64,000 nucleotides of DNA from UBA7803 sp963822255 (GCA_963822255.1 CAWGGV010000008.1:1054001-1118000); one strand, 5' to 3'. Counted from the first letter of the stretch, positions 27,236 to 35,904 are shown. Numbers and translations: made by a program. The notes: a model not told the origin generated them from the letters alone.

Positions 27236-28606
27236 TCAGATGATTTCAAAGTAGCGCCCGAGCTGCCAGTCGTCGACGTGGCGGCCGCGCTCGGCGCACT
27301 CGAAGCGGCGCGACATCACGAAGTGGTCGACGAAGGCGTCCCCCAGCATGCGCCGCGCCAGCGTCGAGGTCTCCAGAGCCGCGGCGGCCGCCTCCAGGGT
27401 TCGAGGAAAGCGGCGCTCCGCCGGCAGCTCGTTTTGCAGCGCGTAGGCGTTGCCTGCAACCGGCGCCGGCGGCGACAACGCCTCCTCGATGCCGGCGAGA
27501 GCGGCGGCCGCCACGGAGGCGGCCACCAGGTAAGGATTGGTGTCGGCACCGGGTACCCGGCACTCGATGTGCTGGCGCCCCGGCCCGCCCGGGATCACCC
27601 GCACCGCGGCGGTGCGGTTCTCGACACCCCAGGTGGCGGCGGTGGGCGCCCAGGCCCCCGGTACCAGCCGGGTGTAGCTGTTGATGGTGGGGGCCAGCAG
27701 CGCCAGCAGCTCCGGCAGGTAGCGCACCAGCCCGGCCACCGCCTGGTGCTGACGTTCGCTCATGCCGTGCTCGGCCGCACCATCGTGAAAAACGTTGTCG
27801 CCCTGCCGGTCCAGCAGGCTGAAGTGGTAGTGGCCGCTCTGGCCGGGATAGTCCATGGACCACTTGGCCATGAAGGTGGCGAGGCAGTCGCGGCGCTGGA
27901 AGAACACCTTGGCGAAGGTCTTGAACAGCGCCGCCTGATCCGCCGCGTCAGTGCCCGGCCGGGCATGCAGGGCTGCTTCCCACACCCCGGGGCCGGTCTC
28001 GCAATGCAGGCCCTCCACGGGACAGTCCAGGTCCAGGCAATAGTCCATCAGGCCATTGAAGAGCTCCGCATGGGAGGACGCTCTCAGCACCGAATAGCCG
28101 AAGTTGCCCGGGGTCAGCGGCTTGAGATTCCGGTAACCACGCGCGCGCACGTCGTGGGGCGTGTGCTCGAACACGAAAAACTCGTACTCGAAACCGGACA
28201 GCAGGCTGAGCCCCGCTGCATCCAGGCGTTCGAGCACCTGGACCAGCCGGGTGCGCGGACACAGCGGGTGAGGCGACCCCTGCTGCCCGACGAACTGGCC
28301 GATGAAGTATGGACAGCCCTCCTCCGCCAGCCATCGCTCACTGTCCGCCACCAGGCGGAATTCGGCGTCCGGAAAGCCAGTATGCCAGCCGGTGAAGGTG
28401 CCCCGGTCGTAGAGCTGATCGTTGACGTCCCAGCCAAGCACGCAGTCGCAGAAGCCACCGCCTTTGGCGAGCAGGCCCTCCAGCTTGTCCAGGCTCACGT
28501 ACTTGCCGCGGATGACGCCGTCCAGATCGGTGAGGCCGAGCTTGACCCGGCGCACGCCGCGGCGGCGGTATTCGGCCAGCCGTGAATCGAGGGTGTCGGA
28601 AGGCAT
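27236..28606 (-). CDS. Glutamine synthetase family protein (gamma-glutamyl-amine ligase-like)
   Basis: This intact 456-residue GS-fold enzyme shows DLDGVIRGKYVS near the N-terminus, GFEYEFFVFE (metal Glu), HYHFSL and the NRTAAVR region near residue 330. It lacks the adenylylation-site C-terminus and the length of GlnA, fitting the gamma-glutamylpolyamine or gamma-glutamylmethylamide ligase groups that join Glu to amines using ATP. Pairing with a class 1 amidotransferase favours an amine-degradation role. The true amine substrate is unknown. Confidence 0.85.
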   Translation of the reverse strand: MPSDTLDSRLAEYRRRGVRRVKLGLTDLDGVIRGKYVSLDKLEGLLAKGGGFCDCVLGWDVNDQLYDRGTFTGWHTGFPDAEFRLVADSERWLAEEGCPYFIGQFVGQQGSPHPLCPRTRLVQVLERLDAAGLSLLSGFEYEFFVFEHTPHDVRARGYRNLKPLTPGNFGYSVLRASSHAELFNGLMDYCLDLDCPVEGLHCETGPGVWEAALHARPGTDAADQAALFKTFAKVFFQRRDCLATFMAKWSMDYPGQSGHYHFSLLDRQGDNVFHDGAAEHGMSERQHQAVAGLVRYLPELLALLAPTINSYTRLVPGAWAPTAATWGVENRTAAVRVIPGGPGRQHIECRVPGADTNPYLVAASVAAAALAGIEEALSPPAPVAGNAYALQNELPAERRFPRTLEAAAAALETSTLARRMLGDAFVDHFVMSRRFECAERGRHVDDWQLGRYFEII

Positions 28607-28961
28607 GGGCAGTCCCCCAGTGGTGCCCGCCGATTATGCGAGTTTTCCAGCGTTTCTGTGGATAACTCTGAGGATAAGTTCTGAGTAGGGGCTTCGGGAG
28701 CCCGTCGCGCGGGGTTTTGTCGGGAATGGGCAAAAATTGATCAGTCTGGCTAAAACGCTAATTTTTCAAATGGTTATGAACACTATATGAGGCGAAGGTT
28801 GAAGGAGTTCAGGCAATTGACATCGGTCACTGGTAAATCTTACCTCCTGTGCATAACGATCGGGGGACCCTGCCGTTAGTGCCCGCTCACACCTGGTCTG
28901 GCGATCCGCCGTGTATGACAGCTTCATGACGATATGTCCGCCGCGCCAGAGCCCAACGGTT
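28607..28961. other. AT-richer intergenic region, 355 bp, with a DnaA-box-like site
   Basis: No convincing gene. It is clearly richer in A/T than its surroundings. TGTGGATAA at 28657-28665 is a perfect reverse-oriented DnaA box (TTATCCACA), with a partial second site shortly after. A TTGACA hexamer at 28817 on the plus strand has no good -10 partner. The region probably carries the promoter of the glutamine-synthetase gene and the end of the kinase/TpsB operon. Confidence 0.5.
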
Positions 28962-29240
28962 CTATTCCGCCTCCCGCTGATCCTCCGGCAGGCGCACCGC
29001 GGGCTCGGAGGCGCTGACGGGCAGCAGCTCCGTGAAGATGGCAGCGTCCTGGCGGCGGACCGGCGAGGGCTCATCGGGAAGCAGCCTCGACCATAAATCG
29101 TCGCCGGCCGCCACCTGATGCGCCGCCTGAGCGGGCAGCGGCGGCGCAGGTGGAGCATCCGGCTCTGCCGCCCACGCCGAACCGGCGCCGAGCAGCAGGG
29201 CCAGCGCCAGCGCGGCCGGCACCGCGCGTTCAGCGGTCAT
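28962..29240 (-). CDS. Small exported Pro/Ala-rich protein at end of kinase/TpsB operon
   Basis: This 92-residue protein has a signal peptide (MTAERAVPAALALALLLGAG, cleavage after AWA) and a short acidic, Pro-rich mature part ending LPEDQREAE. The ATG at 29240 overlaps the TpsB stop by 11 bases. No family is recognised. It is too short to be a TpsA exoprotein; position suggests a periplasmic partner of the transporter. Confidence 0.65.
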   Translation of the reverse strand: MTAERAVPAALALALLLGAGSAWAAEPDAPPAPPLPAQAAHQVAAGDDLWSRLLPDEPSPVRRQDAAIFTELLPVSASEPAVRLPEDQREAE

Positions 29241-31239
29241 AGCGCAGTGACCAATAGAGGCGCGCCCCGTCGTCATCGACGTCTCCCGTGCCCTGGGTGG
29301 TGAGGGGAACCGCCAGGCTCAGACGGCTCAGCAGCGACTCGCCGAAGCGGGCTTCCCAGGCGACGCCGGCGTCACTGAGTCTTGTCGAGGCCTGCGACAC
29401 GTCCGGCTGGCTGTCCCCGTAGCCGAGCTCGGTGAAGATCACCAGATCGCCGAGCCGTACCGGCATCCGTGCCTCCACCCCGGCGAGTACGCCCCGGTCG
29501 GCGAGAAACTGGCTGCGGTCGAAGGCGCGGGCGCGATCAGCGCCGCCGAGAGCGAACCGCCGGGTGGCCGGCAACAGGCTGTCGCTCCACTGCCCGGCGA
29601 CCCGGACAGCGAGCTTCTGCTCGCCGTCGAGCAGCGGCAACGAGACCGGCATCCAGGCTTCCGAGTCCAGCTCGAGCAGCCAGAAGTGACCGTCCTGACC
29701 GAGGAAGCGGTCACCGTCGATGCGCCCGGCCGACAGGCTGACGGCGGCATCGGCGGCGATCCGAGGCGCATCCAGCACCCGGTGACCGGCCACTCCGGCA
29801 CCGAGCAACGTCACCGTCTGGTCCATTCCACCGGCCCAGTCGAGGGACTGTCTGGCCCCCGAGAGCACTAGGGTCAGGCCCCGCTCCCGGGTATGGGTAA
29901 GGCTTTTGCGGGCAGCCAGGTCGAGGTACAGGCCACCGCCGTCCACCGCCACGGCACCGTTCTGGCTGAAGTCGTTGTTGCCGAGGCGCGCCGACAGCCG
30001 GTAGCCGCCGGGAACCGGCGTGTCGTAGTCCAGGTATCCATAGGTCTGGTTGGCGGGGTTCATGGTCACCAGCGCGCCGGCGGACAAGCGGTCCCCCGCG
30101 CCCCGCGGGTTCAGCCAGGCAGCGCTGCCCGCCAGCCGCCGGTCACCGGTCTGGTGATCGCCGTAGTTGTCGGCGCTGATGCTGGCCGTCCAGTCCCGTT
30201 GCTCCAGAAGATCCAGCCGCAGCCGCGATTCTCCCACCTCGGTGCCAGCTCCGAAGGACGCCTGTGCGGTGATGCCCGGCAGCGCGTTCAGCGCCTGCAG
30301 GCGGCTCGATACCTGCGCCAGGGTGATCGGCTGGCCGAGCAGCGGCGCGAAGGCCCGACGCACCGGGCGTGCCGCGCCGCCTTCCACAACGATGTCGCCG
30401 AGCCGGCCCGGCAGCACGTCGATGCGCGCCAGGCCACCGGCGACGTGCTGGGCGGGCACGTAGGCCACCGCCAGGAAGTAGCCCTGCTCGCGGGCCCGGG
30501 CCTGCACCGCGGCCGCCACCTGCTCGAGCTGGGCCACGGAGATGCCGCGGCGTTTCTTTTGCTCTCTGATCAGCGCGCTGAGATCGCGGGCATCGGCCGC
30601 GCTCAGAGCGCCGTCGCCCCGGTGCACGCCGAGCACGTCGAGGAAGCGCGCCACTTCGTTCAACTCGCTCCGGGTGAACCCGTAGGGGCCGGGAGTATTG
30701 CGGCGCTTCTGCTCCGCCAGGGCCAGTTCGGCCTGGCGCTGCAGGCTGGCGAGATCCGCCGCGGGCAGGTCGGCGGGCGGCGAGCCGCCCCATGCCACCT
30801 GCACGTCGTTGACGGTGAGCCGCGGGCTGCTGGCCGGGTCGGGACTGCGCCGGGACACCGGCGGAATGTCGAGCCGCGCCGCGGTAGCGGCCCTGGCCTC
30901 CGGCAGCGCCAGCAGCAGCGCCGCCACCAGCAGTGTAAGAGCGCTGACCCACAGCCACAGACGCGACGGCGACGGCGCCGCCACGTCCTCGGCCGTGGCC
31001 GAGGCGACCCCGACCGAGCCGACTGTCACCCGTTCCGCCGCCAGCCGGTCGTTGCGCAGGGTGGGCTCGTCGGCGCCGCGGCGCCGGGTGTCGTCGTCGT
31101 CCACCGCCTCGGTGGGAAAGTTGTCGATCACCTCGCGCCGCGCAGCCCGGTACTCGGTCTCGGTCATCTCCCCGGCCGCGTAGGCCTTGGCCATTCGTCG
31201 CAGTCTCACCGACTCCGGCGCCAGCTTCATCAGGCTCAT
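29230..31239 (-). CDS. TpsB/FhaC-type outer-membrane transporter with a cytoplasmic-type N-terminal extension
   Basis: This 669-residue protein has about 90 hydrophilic residues first (MSLMKLAPESVRLRRMAKAY, SHOCT-like EYRAARREVID, then DDDDTRRRGADEPT). A hydrophobic segment (LWLWVSALTLLVAALLLAL, residues about 95-115) and POTRA-like domains (about 190-310, with LNALPGITAQASFGAG) follow, then a FhaC/ShlB barrel with the loop-6-like RRFALGGADRARAF. TpsB proteins export a large TpsA partner. Here the ATG overlaps the kinase stop (ATGA). The Thr/Asp-rich extension is unusual and could be a kinase substrate or FHA ligand. An internal start just before the hydrophobic segment would give an ordinary signal peptide. 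Confidence 0.8.
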   Translation of the reverse strand: MSLMKLAPESVRLRRMAKAYAAGEMTETEYRAARREVIDNFPTEAVDDDDTRRRGADEPTLRNDRLAAERVTVGSVGVASATAEDVAAPSPSRLWLWVSALTLLVAALLLALPEARAATAARLDIPPVSRRSPDPASSPRLTVNDVQVAWGGSPPADLPAADLASLQRQAELALAEQKRRNTPGPYGFTRSELNEVARFLDVLGVHRGDGALSAADARDLSALIREQKKRRGISVAQLEQVAAAVQARAREQGYFLAVAYVPAQHVAGGLARIDVLPGRLGDIVVEGGAARPVRRAFAPLLGQPITLAQVSSRLQALNALPGITAQASFGAGTEVGESRLRLDLLEQRDWTASISADNYGDHQTGDRRLAGSAAWLNPRGAGDRLSAGALVTMNPANQTYGYLDYDTPVPGGYRLSARLGNNDFSQNGAVAVDGGGLYLDLAARKSLTHTRERGLTLVLSGARQSLDWAGGMDQTVTLLGAGVAGHRVLDAPRIAADAAVSLSAGRIDGDRFLGQDGHFWLLELDSEAWMPVSLPLLDGEQKLAVRVAGQWSDSLLPATRRFALGGADRARAFDRSQFLADRGVLAGVEARMPVRLGDLVIFTELGYGDSQPDVSQASTRLSDAGVAWEARFGESLLSRLSLAVPLTTQGTGDVDDDGARLYWSLRYDR

Positions 31240-33758
31240 GACAGCTCCCTCACCAGACGGAATCCGGTGGCCGGGTCCGGCTCGCCATGCTGCTCGCGCA
31301 GGGTGGCCACCACACACTCGGCGATGGGATCGCGGAACGCGCCGCCGGCGGCCTTGAGCTGGCCGTCGTCCACCACCCACTCCTGGACGTTGCCCAGCAT
31401 GTTTACCAGCCCGTACGGATTGGGGGTGCCGGTGCCCACCGCCACCGGCGCCAGGCCGCGGGTCAACCCACCGAGCTGAACCTGGCAGTTGCGGTTCGGG
31501 TCCACCGTGCCCTTGGCGGCCATCCGCCACTCCCGATAAGTGGGCAGGCGATAGGCGAAGCCGGTCTTGTCGGAGAGCCACCGCGCGTAGCCTCGGGCCA
31601 GCTCCACGGTAATGCCGGAGACCGGCAGATCGGCCTCCGCCGGCACCGGGCACCGGCCGGTTTCCCGGCAGAACGGCGCCAGCTCACCCCAGCTCACCTC
31701 GGCGCGGGTCATGGCGAAGCTGTCGCCGGCCACTGCGCCCGGCACCACCACCAGACGTGGGCCCTGGCCGCTGTCGCCGATGCGGTCGACGCAAGACCCG
31801 CGGCGCCCGCTGTGATTGCCGCTGCCCACCAGATAGCCGGCGCCGCAGGGATCCTCGCGCACCGGCTCGACCCCCGGCAGATGCGAGAACAGAGCGAGGG
31901 AACGCTGCTCGAGGGCGTGGGCGCGCTCGCCGTCCACCGCTTGGAGCTGAGCGACGCACCGGCTCACGTGCTCGCCCACCTGGGCACGACCCGGGCCGGC
32001 GAAGTCCGGCTGCCGGCGTACCCAGCTCGCGAACACGGCGGCGGCCTTGCCGGGATCGAAGCTGAGGCAGGTACCCGCCAGCGCCGCGCGCAGGCGGGCG
32101 TGAAACTCCGTCAGCGCCGTCTGCCGCTGTGCGGCCGCCTGCCGCGCCGCGTATGCCTGCTCCGCCGCGTCCACCCGGGCCTTCAGGGAATCCACGGTAT
32201 CGGTACCGAAGCTGTAGGTCTCCAGGAACGCCAGTGCCCGTCGGGCCGGTGGAAACCGGTCCCCGGCGAGGCTCTCGTCGAGCTTCGCCTCGAGCACGTC
32301 CACGGTGTCGAGCTGAAGCGCGGCCAGCCGGCTGCTGCCAGGGAACACGCTGTTCAGGCGGCGGAACGCGCGGTCGAGCTGGTTCATCCACTCGTCGTCG
32401 AGAACCGCGCCGTCCAGCAGCGCCTCCACGTGGTTGGCGAGGCGCACCTGAAGGTGCTCGGCCGCTTCGGCCATCGGACCATAGCTCAGCGCCCGCTGGT
32501 ACAGCGCTATGGCGCGGTCGGGATCGATAGCGGCGTCGATCTCCTGCCCATAGCGCTGCCGCACCCGAGCCAGCACCGGCGGCTCCGGCGCTCCCGGCGG
32601 CTGCAGCGAGCGCAGGATGCCCACTTCTTCGGCGACCTTGTCTTCCCAGCCCCGCTCGAAGCTCGGCGACGCCAGCAGGGTTGCCAGCCGCGACAGCTGG
32701 GAGTCCACCAGGGTGGTCTGGCGCGCCTCCACCTTCGCTTCCTGTACCGCCGCTTCCTCCTTGAAATTGCTCACCAGGAAGCTCGCCACCACCGCCGCCA
32801 GCGCCACCACGACGGTGCGCGAGCGCCACGGGGACGGCTGAAGCAGATGCTTCTTCACCTCCGCCAGCGATGCGGGGCGGCGTTCCCGGTCGAAGGCCAG
32901 GCAGCGCTCGACGACCCGCCACTGGCGCCGTGACAGCCGCCGCGGGCGCTCGGGCTTCAGGCCCTGCCGGGCAGCCTCGTCGGCGGCCACGCGACCGTAG
33001 GGATGCTGGCCGGTGATCATCAGGTAGATCACCACGCCGAGGGAGAACAGATCGTCCCGCTGGTCGGCCTCGGCGCCCTCCAGCATCTGCGGGCTGGCGT
33101 AGGCGGGGGTCAGCGCCGCCAGCCGGGTGGGATCGAACACGGTGTCTTCTTCGGTTCCCGAGTGATTGATCTGCACTGCCCGGGCGATGCCGAAATCGAG
33201 GATCTTGGCGCTGTGATTGTCCGCAACGTACACGTTTCCGGGCTTGAAGTCGGCGTGCACCAGACCCGCCTCGTGGGCGTGCTCGAGCCCGTCGCACAGG
33301 CAGCGGATGACCGGCCAGGCGATCTCGTCGGGCAGCCCGGTGGGATACGCGCGCAGCAGCTCCGCCAGCTCTCGCCCCTCGAGCAGCTCCATGATGATGA
33401 AAGGGACGTCGCCGTCCTTGTCGAAATCGTAGATGGAGACGATGTTGCGGTGGGACAGCGCCTGGGACTTGGTCGCTTCCCGCTGCAGGGCGATGAAGGC
33501 TTCCGGGTGCTCACGGAAATCGTTGTTCAGCACCTTGACCGCCACGTAGGGGTTGCGGTCGCGGGCCTCCACCTTGCGCAGGTCCTTGGCGCGGAACACG
33601 GTGCCCATGCCGCCGCTGCCGAGTTTCTCCACCAGCACGAAGCGCTGCTTCAGCACTCGCGGCGCGTCGGCCGCGCCGCCGGAGCTTGCGCCGCTGGCAC
33701 TGCCGGAGAGGCTCGGGTCGATGCGCAGAACGGTGGCGTCGTCGGCAGCCGCCTTCAT
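31236..33758 (-). CDS. Transmembrane Ser/Thr kinase with periplasmic FGE/SUMF1-like domain
   Basis: This 840-residue Hanks-type kinase has GSGGMG (near 46), Lys in VAVKVL (near 73), a catalytic loop HADFKPGN (near 168) and DFG (near 187). One TM segment lies at 313-332. A helical periplasmic region and a C-terminal FGE-sulfatase-like domain (from about 672; PTYREWRMA, GNVQEWV, GFRLVREL) follow. The loop is not the usual HRD, so it is a non-RD kinase. The N-terminal DDATVLRID resembles the phospho-Thr motifs bound by FHA domains. The ATG overlaps the PP2C stop. Confidence 0.9.
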   Translation of the reverse strand: MKAAADDATVLRIDPSLSGSASGASSGGAADAPRVLKQRFVLVEKLGSGGMGTVFRAKDLRKVEARDRNPYVAVKVLNNDFREHPEAFIALQREATKSQALSHRNIVSIYDFDKDGDVPFIIMELLEGRELAELLRAYPTGLPDEIAWPVIRCLCDGLEHAHEAGLVHADFKPGNVYVADNHSAKILDFGIARAVQINHSGTEEDTVFDPTRLAALTPAYASPQMLEGAEADQRDDLFSLGVVIYLMITGQHPYGRVAADEAARQGLKPERPRRLSRRQWRVVERCLAFDRERRPASLAEVKKHLLQPSPWRSRTVVVALAAVVASFLVSNFKEEAAVQEAKVEARQTTLVDSQLSRLATLLASPSFERGWEDKVAEEVGILRSLQPPGAPEPPVLARVRQRYGQEIDAAIDPDRAIALYQRALSYGPMAEAAEHLQVRLANHVEALLDGAVLDDEWMNQLDRAFRRLNSVFPGSSRLAALQLDTVDVLEAKLDESLAGDRFPPARRALAFLETYSFGTDTVDSLKARVDAAEQAYAARQAAAQRQTALTEFHARLRAALAGTCLSFDPGKAAAVFASWVRRQPDFAGPGRAQVGEHVSRCVAQLQAVDGERAHALEQRSLALFSHLPGVEPVREDPCGAGYLVGSGNHSGRRGSCVDRIGDSGQGPRLVVVPGAVAGDSFAMTRAEVSWGELAPFCRETGRCPVPAEADLPVSGITVELARGYARWLSDKTGFAYRLPTYREWRMAAKGTVDPNRNCQVQLGGLTRGLAPVAVGTGTPNPYGLVNMLGNVQEWVVDDGQLKAAGGAFRDPIAECVVATLREQHGEPDPATGFRLVRELS

Positions 33759-34474
33759 ACCGGCTCCGGACGGGCGATCACCAGCGACACGTTGTCTCTG
33801 GCCGGGCCTCGCAGGCAGCGTTCGAGCAGGGTTTCGGCGGCGCCGTCCAAGCTGTCGCCCCGCAAGGCGTCGCGCAGCGCGTGATCGTCCAGCTCGCGGT
33901 ACAGCCCATCGGTGCACAGCAGAAAGGTGTCGTCGCAGGCGATGTCGAACACCGCCAGGTCCAGATACAGCCGAGGCTGACCGCCGACGGCGCGGGTAAT
34001 GATGTTGGTCTCTGCCGTGAGCGCCTCGGCCTCGGAAACGGTGCCTGCGTCCAGCAGATCGCTGATGGGATTGTGATCGCGGGTAATCTGCTCGAGCCGG
34101 CGGCCCCGCAGCCGGTACAAACGGCTGTCGCCGGCCCACAGCACGACGCCGAGCGATCCGTCGGCGATCATGCTCACCACCGTGCTGCCGATGGTGGTGG
34201 CGCCGCAGGACCGCGCGTGCAGGCGCAACTCATCATTCACGGCCAGCAGGGCGTCTTCCACCACGTCCACCTGCGCGGACAGCGGCCCGTCCAGCGCCAC
34301 CGCCGCCAGCGCAGCCGTGATGGCCTGGCTGGCCACCTCGCCGGCCTGATGGCCGCCCATGCCGTCGGCCACCACCCACAGGCGGTCGCCGCTGCGGGAC
34401 AGCAAGGCATCCTCGTTGTTGCGGCGGCGGTTTCCGCGATGCGTCTGCTGGGCGCTGCGCCAGACCCATTGCAC
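33755..34474 (-). CDS. PP2C-family protein phosphatase
   Basis: This 239-residue metal-dependent Ser/Thr phosphatase is complete. It has RGNRRRNNEDA, VVADGMGGHQAGEVAS (metal Asp and Gly), LLCTDGLYREL and RDNVSLVI. Overlap with the kinase gene (ATGA) means the two are made together. It probably reverses the kinase phosphorylation. Its upstream region contains the 14-bp tandem repeats. Confidence 0.92.
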   Translation of the reverse strand: MQWVWRSAQQTHRGNRRRNNEDALLSRSGDRLWVVADGMGGHQAGEVASQAITAALAAVALDGPLSAQVDVVEDALLAVNDELRLHARSCGATTIGSTVVSMIADGSLGVVLWAGDSRLYRLRGRRLEQITRDHNPISDLLDAGTVSEAEALTAETNIITRAVGGQPRLYLDLAVFDIACDDTFLLCTDGLYRELDDHALRDALRGDSLDGAAETLLERCLRGPARDNVSLVIARPEPV

Positions 34475-34495
34475 GGCTCTCGTCTCCCTCGTTCG

Positions 34496-34579
34496 AGGCG
34501 ACCTCTTCGCGGCGACCTCTTCCAGGCGACCTCTTCCAGGCGACCTCTTCCAGGCAACCTCTTCTAGGCGACCTCATTC
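34496..34579. repeat. Six tandem 14-bp repeats between FHA and PP2C genes
   Basis: Six units of AGGCGACCTCTTCC (minor changes in units 1, 2, 5 and 6) run head to tail. On the minus (coding) strand each unit reads GGAAGAGGTCGCCT, carrying a Shine-Dalgarno-like AAGAGG. The array starts in the last codons of the FHA gene and ends 21 bases before the PP2C start. A 14-bp period is not divisible by three, so it is a DNA or RNA feature rather than a coded repeat. Confidence 0.9.
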
Positions 34580-34906
34580 GTTGCGAAAGCGGATAGCCGA
34601 CTCCCGCGACAGCGGATCGCCCAGGCTGATCCAGCCGTCTCCCCACAGTCGCACTTCGCCACGGCGGACGAAGGCCACCCGTTCGTCCTCCGTCTGCACG
34701 AAGGTGCCGTTGGTGCTGTGGTCCACCAGCACGTAATAGTGTTTGCGCCGCTCGATGGTGGCGTGGCACCGGGACGTGTAGGGGCCCGCAACCTGCAGAC
34801 CCGAGGTGGCCAGCGCCCCGAGCGTCACGGTCTGGCGCCGGCCGTCCAGAACGGCGCGCCGGTCATGCCAGGTCAGAATGAGCGGTGAACGCTCCTGCGC
34901 ATCCAT
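34574..34906 (-). CDS. FHA-domain protein
   Basis: This 110-residue protein is a single FHA fold with TSRCHATIERR and VDHSTNGTFV, the conserved Ser-x-x-His and Asn-Gly motifs that bind phosphothreonine. It has no transmembrane or other domain. Placed first before the PP2C and kinase genes, it is the probable reader of kinase phosphorylation. The 3' end lies in the 14-bp repeat array. Confidence 0.88.
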   Translation of the reverse strand: MDAQERSPLILTWHDRRAVLDGRRQTVTLGALATSGLQVAGPYTSRCHATIERRKHYYVLVDHSTNGTFVQTEDERVAFVRRGEVRLWGDGWISLGDPLSRESAIRFRNE

Positions 34907-34986
34907 GCGGCAACCCGCCAGCCACGGTTCGTCCCGTCAAGCATAGGTCAGCGTTGGCGTCCCGGGCGGGACCTGGGTCACACCGC

Positions 34987-35850
34987 TCAATGCAGGAAAT
35001 TGAACATCCGCCGGCGGTAGCGCGAGGCCAGCTCCGAGCCCTTACCCATGAGCTTGAAGATCCGGATCATGGTGAGGCGGCCGATGTCGTCTCTGAAGCC
35101 GCGGTCGGCCTGCAGGATGGCCAGCGCCTGGTCCAGGGCGCGGGGGTAGTCGCCGGCCACGGCGGTGCGGACAGCCATCCGGTAGCGGGTCTCGAGATCT
35201 TCGGGCTCCCGCGCCAGGCGCTTTTCCAGTTCCTCGAGGGGCTCCAGGCCGGCAGCTTCCTCCACGAGCTCGAGCCGTGCCTGCGGGCGGTCACGGCCTT
35301 CCGTGTCCTCCGGAATGCCGGCCAGCACCTGCCGCGCTTGCTCCGCGTCGCCGCTGCGCACCAGCACGTCGGCCAGCTCCACCCGGAACGCCTGATTCTG
35401 CGGTTCTTCGGCGATGGCCTGCTGCAGCACCGCGAGGGCGCGGTCGTACTCTCCGGCGGCGAGCAACGCCGCCAGGTCGTCCTGCAGCAGCTCGGCCGAG
35501 GACAGGGTAAGCTGCTCGAGCAGTGCCCGCAGCGTGGTCTCGGTCTGGGGACCTTCCATCTGGTGCACGAGTTGACCGTCCTGCACCACCCGCAGGCTCG
35601 GCAGGCCCTGAATCCTGAGGTGCTGCGCCAGGGTCGGATCCTTCGAGACGTCCACCAGGGCGACGAAAACCTTGTCGCCGTATCCGCGGGCGATGCTCTC
35701 GAGGTCGCGACGCATCGCCGCCGAGGGCATCACCTCCGGCGCCCAGAACAGCAGAATCACCGGCGTCTGGCGGGAACGCTCGACGACCAGCGACTGGAAG
35801 TTCTCGGGTGTTGCCTCGAAGGTCTGGGTGCTGGGTTGGTTCGAAACCAT
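34987..35850 (-). CDS. Thioredoxin-like protein with TPR region (CnoX/YbbN-like), no active-site cysteines
   Basis: This 287-residue protein has an N-terminal thioredoxin fold in which the usual WCxxC is replaced by FWAPEVMPSAAM, so no redox Cys remains. TPR-like helices follow (YDRALAVLQQAIAEEPQNQAFR and others). E. coli CnoX (YbbN) has the same layout and works as a holdase. The gene lies 80 bases upstream of the FHA gene on the same strand, but may be independently transcribed. Confidence 0.8.
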   Translation of the reverse strand: MVSNQPSTQTFEATPENFQSLVVERSRQTPVILLFWAPEVMPSAAMRRDLESIARGYGDKVFVALVDVSKDPTLAQHLRIQGLPSLRVVQDGQLVHQMEGPQTETTLRALLEQLTLSSAELLQDDLAALLAAGEYDRALAVLQQAIAEEPQNQAFRVELADVLVRSGDAEQARQVLAGIPEDTEGRDRPQARLELVEEAAGLEPLEELEKRLAREPEDLETRYRMAVRTAVAGDYPRALDQALAILQADRGFRDDIGRLTMIRIFKLMGKGSELASRYRRRMFNFLH

Positions 35851-35904
35851 GAGCAGGCGGCGGCGGCTGGGACGCGGGTCATGTTATGCGATAAGCTGCC
35901 GCCG

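Noticed and set aside
28817..28850. TTGACA hexamer as a promoter
   Set aside because: No -10 hexamer at proper spacing and no gene following on that strand for over 6 kb.
28607..28961. Replication origin
   Set aside because: Only one good DnaA box, no dnaA/dnaN/gyrB/rpmH nearby and no AT-rich unwinding element with repeats.
34496..34579. CRISPR array
   Set aside because: The 14-bp units are contiguous with no spacers, and no cas genes are present.
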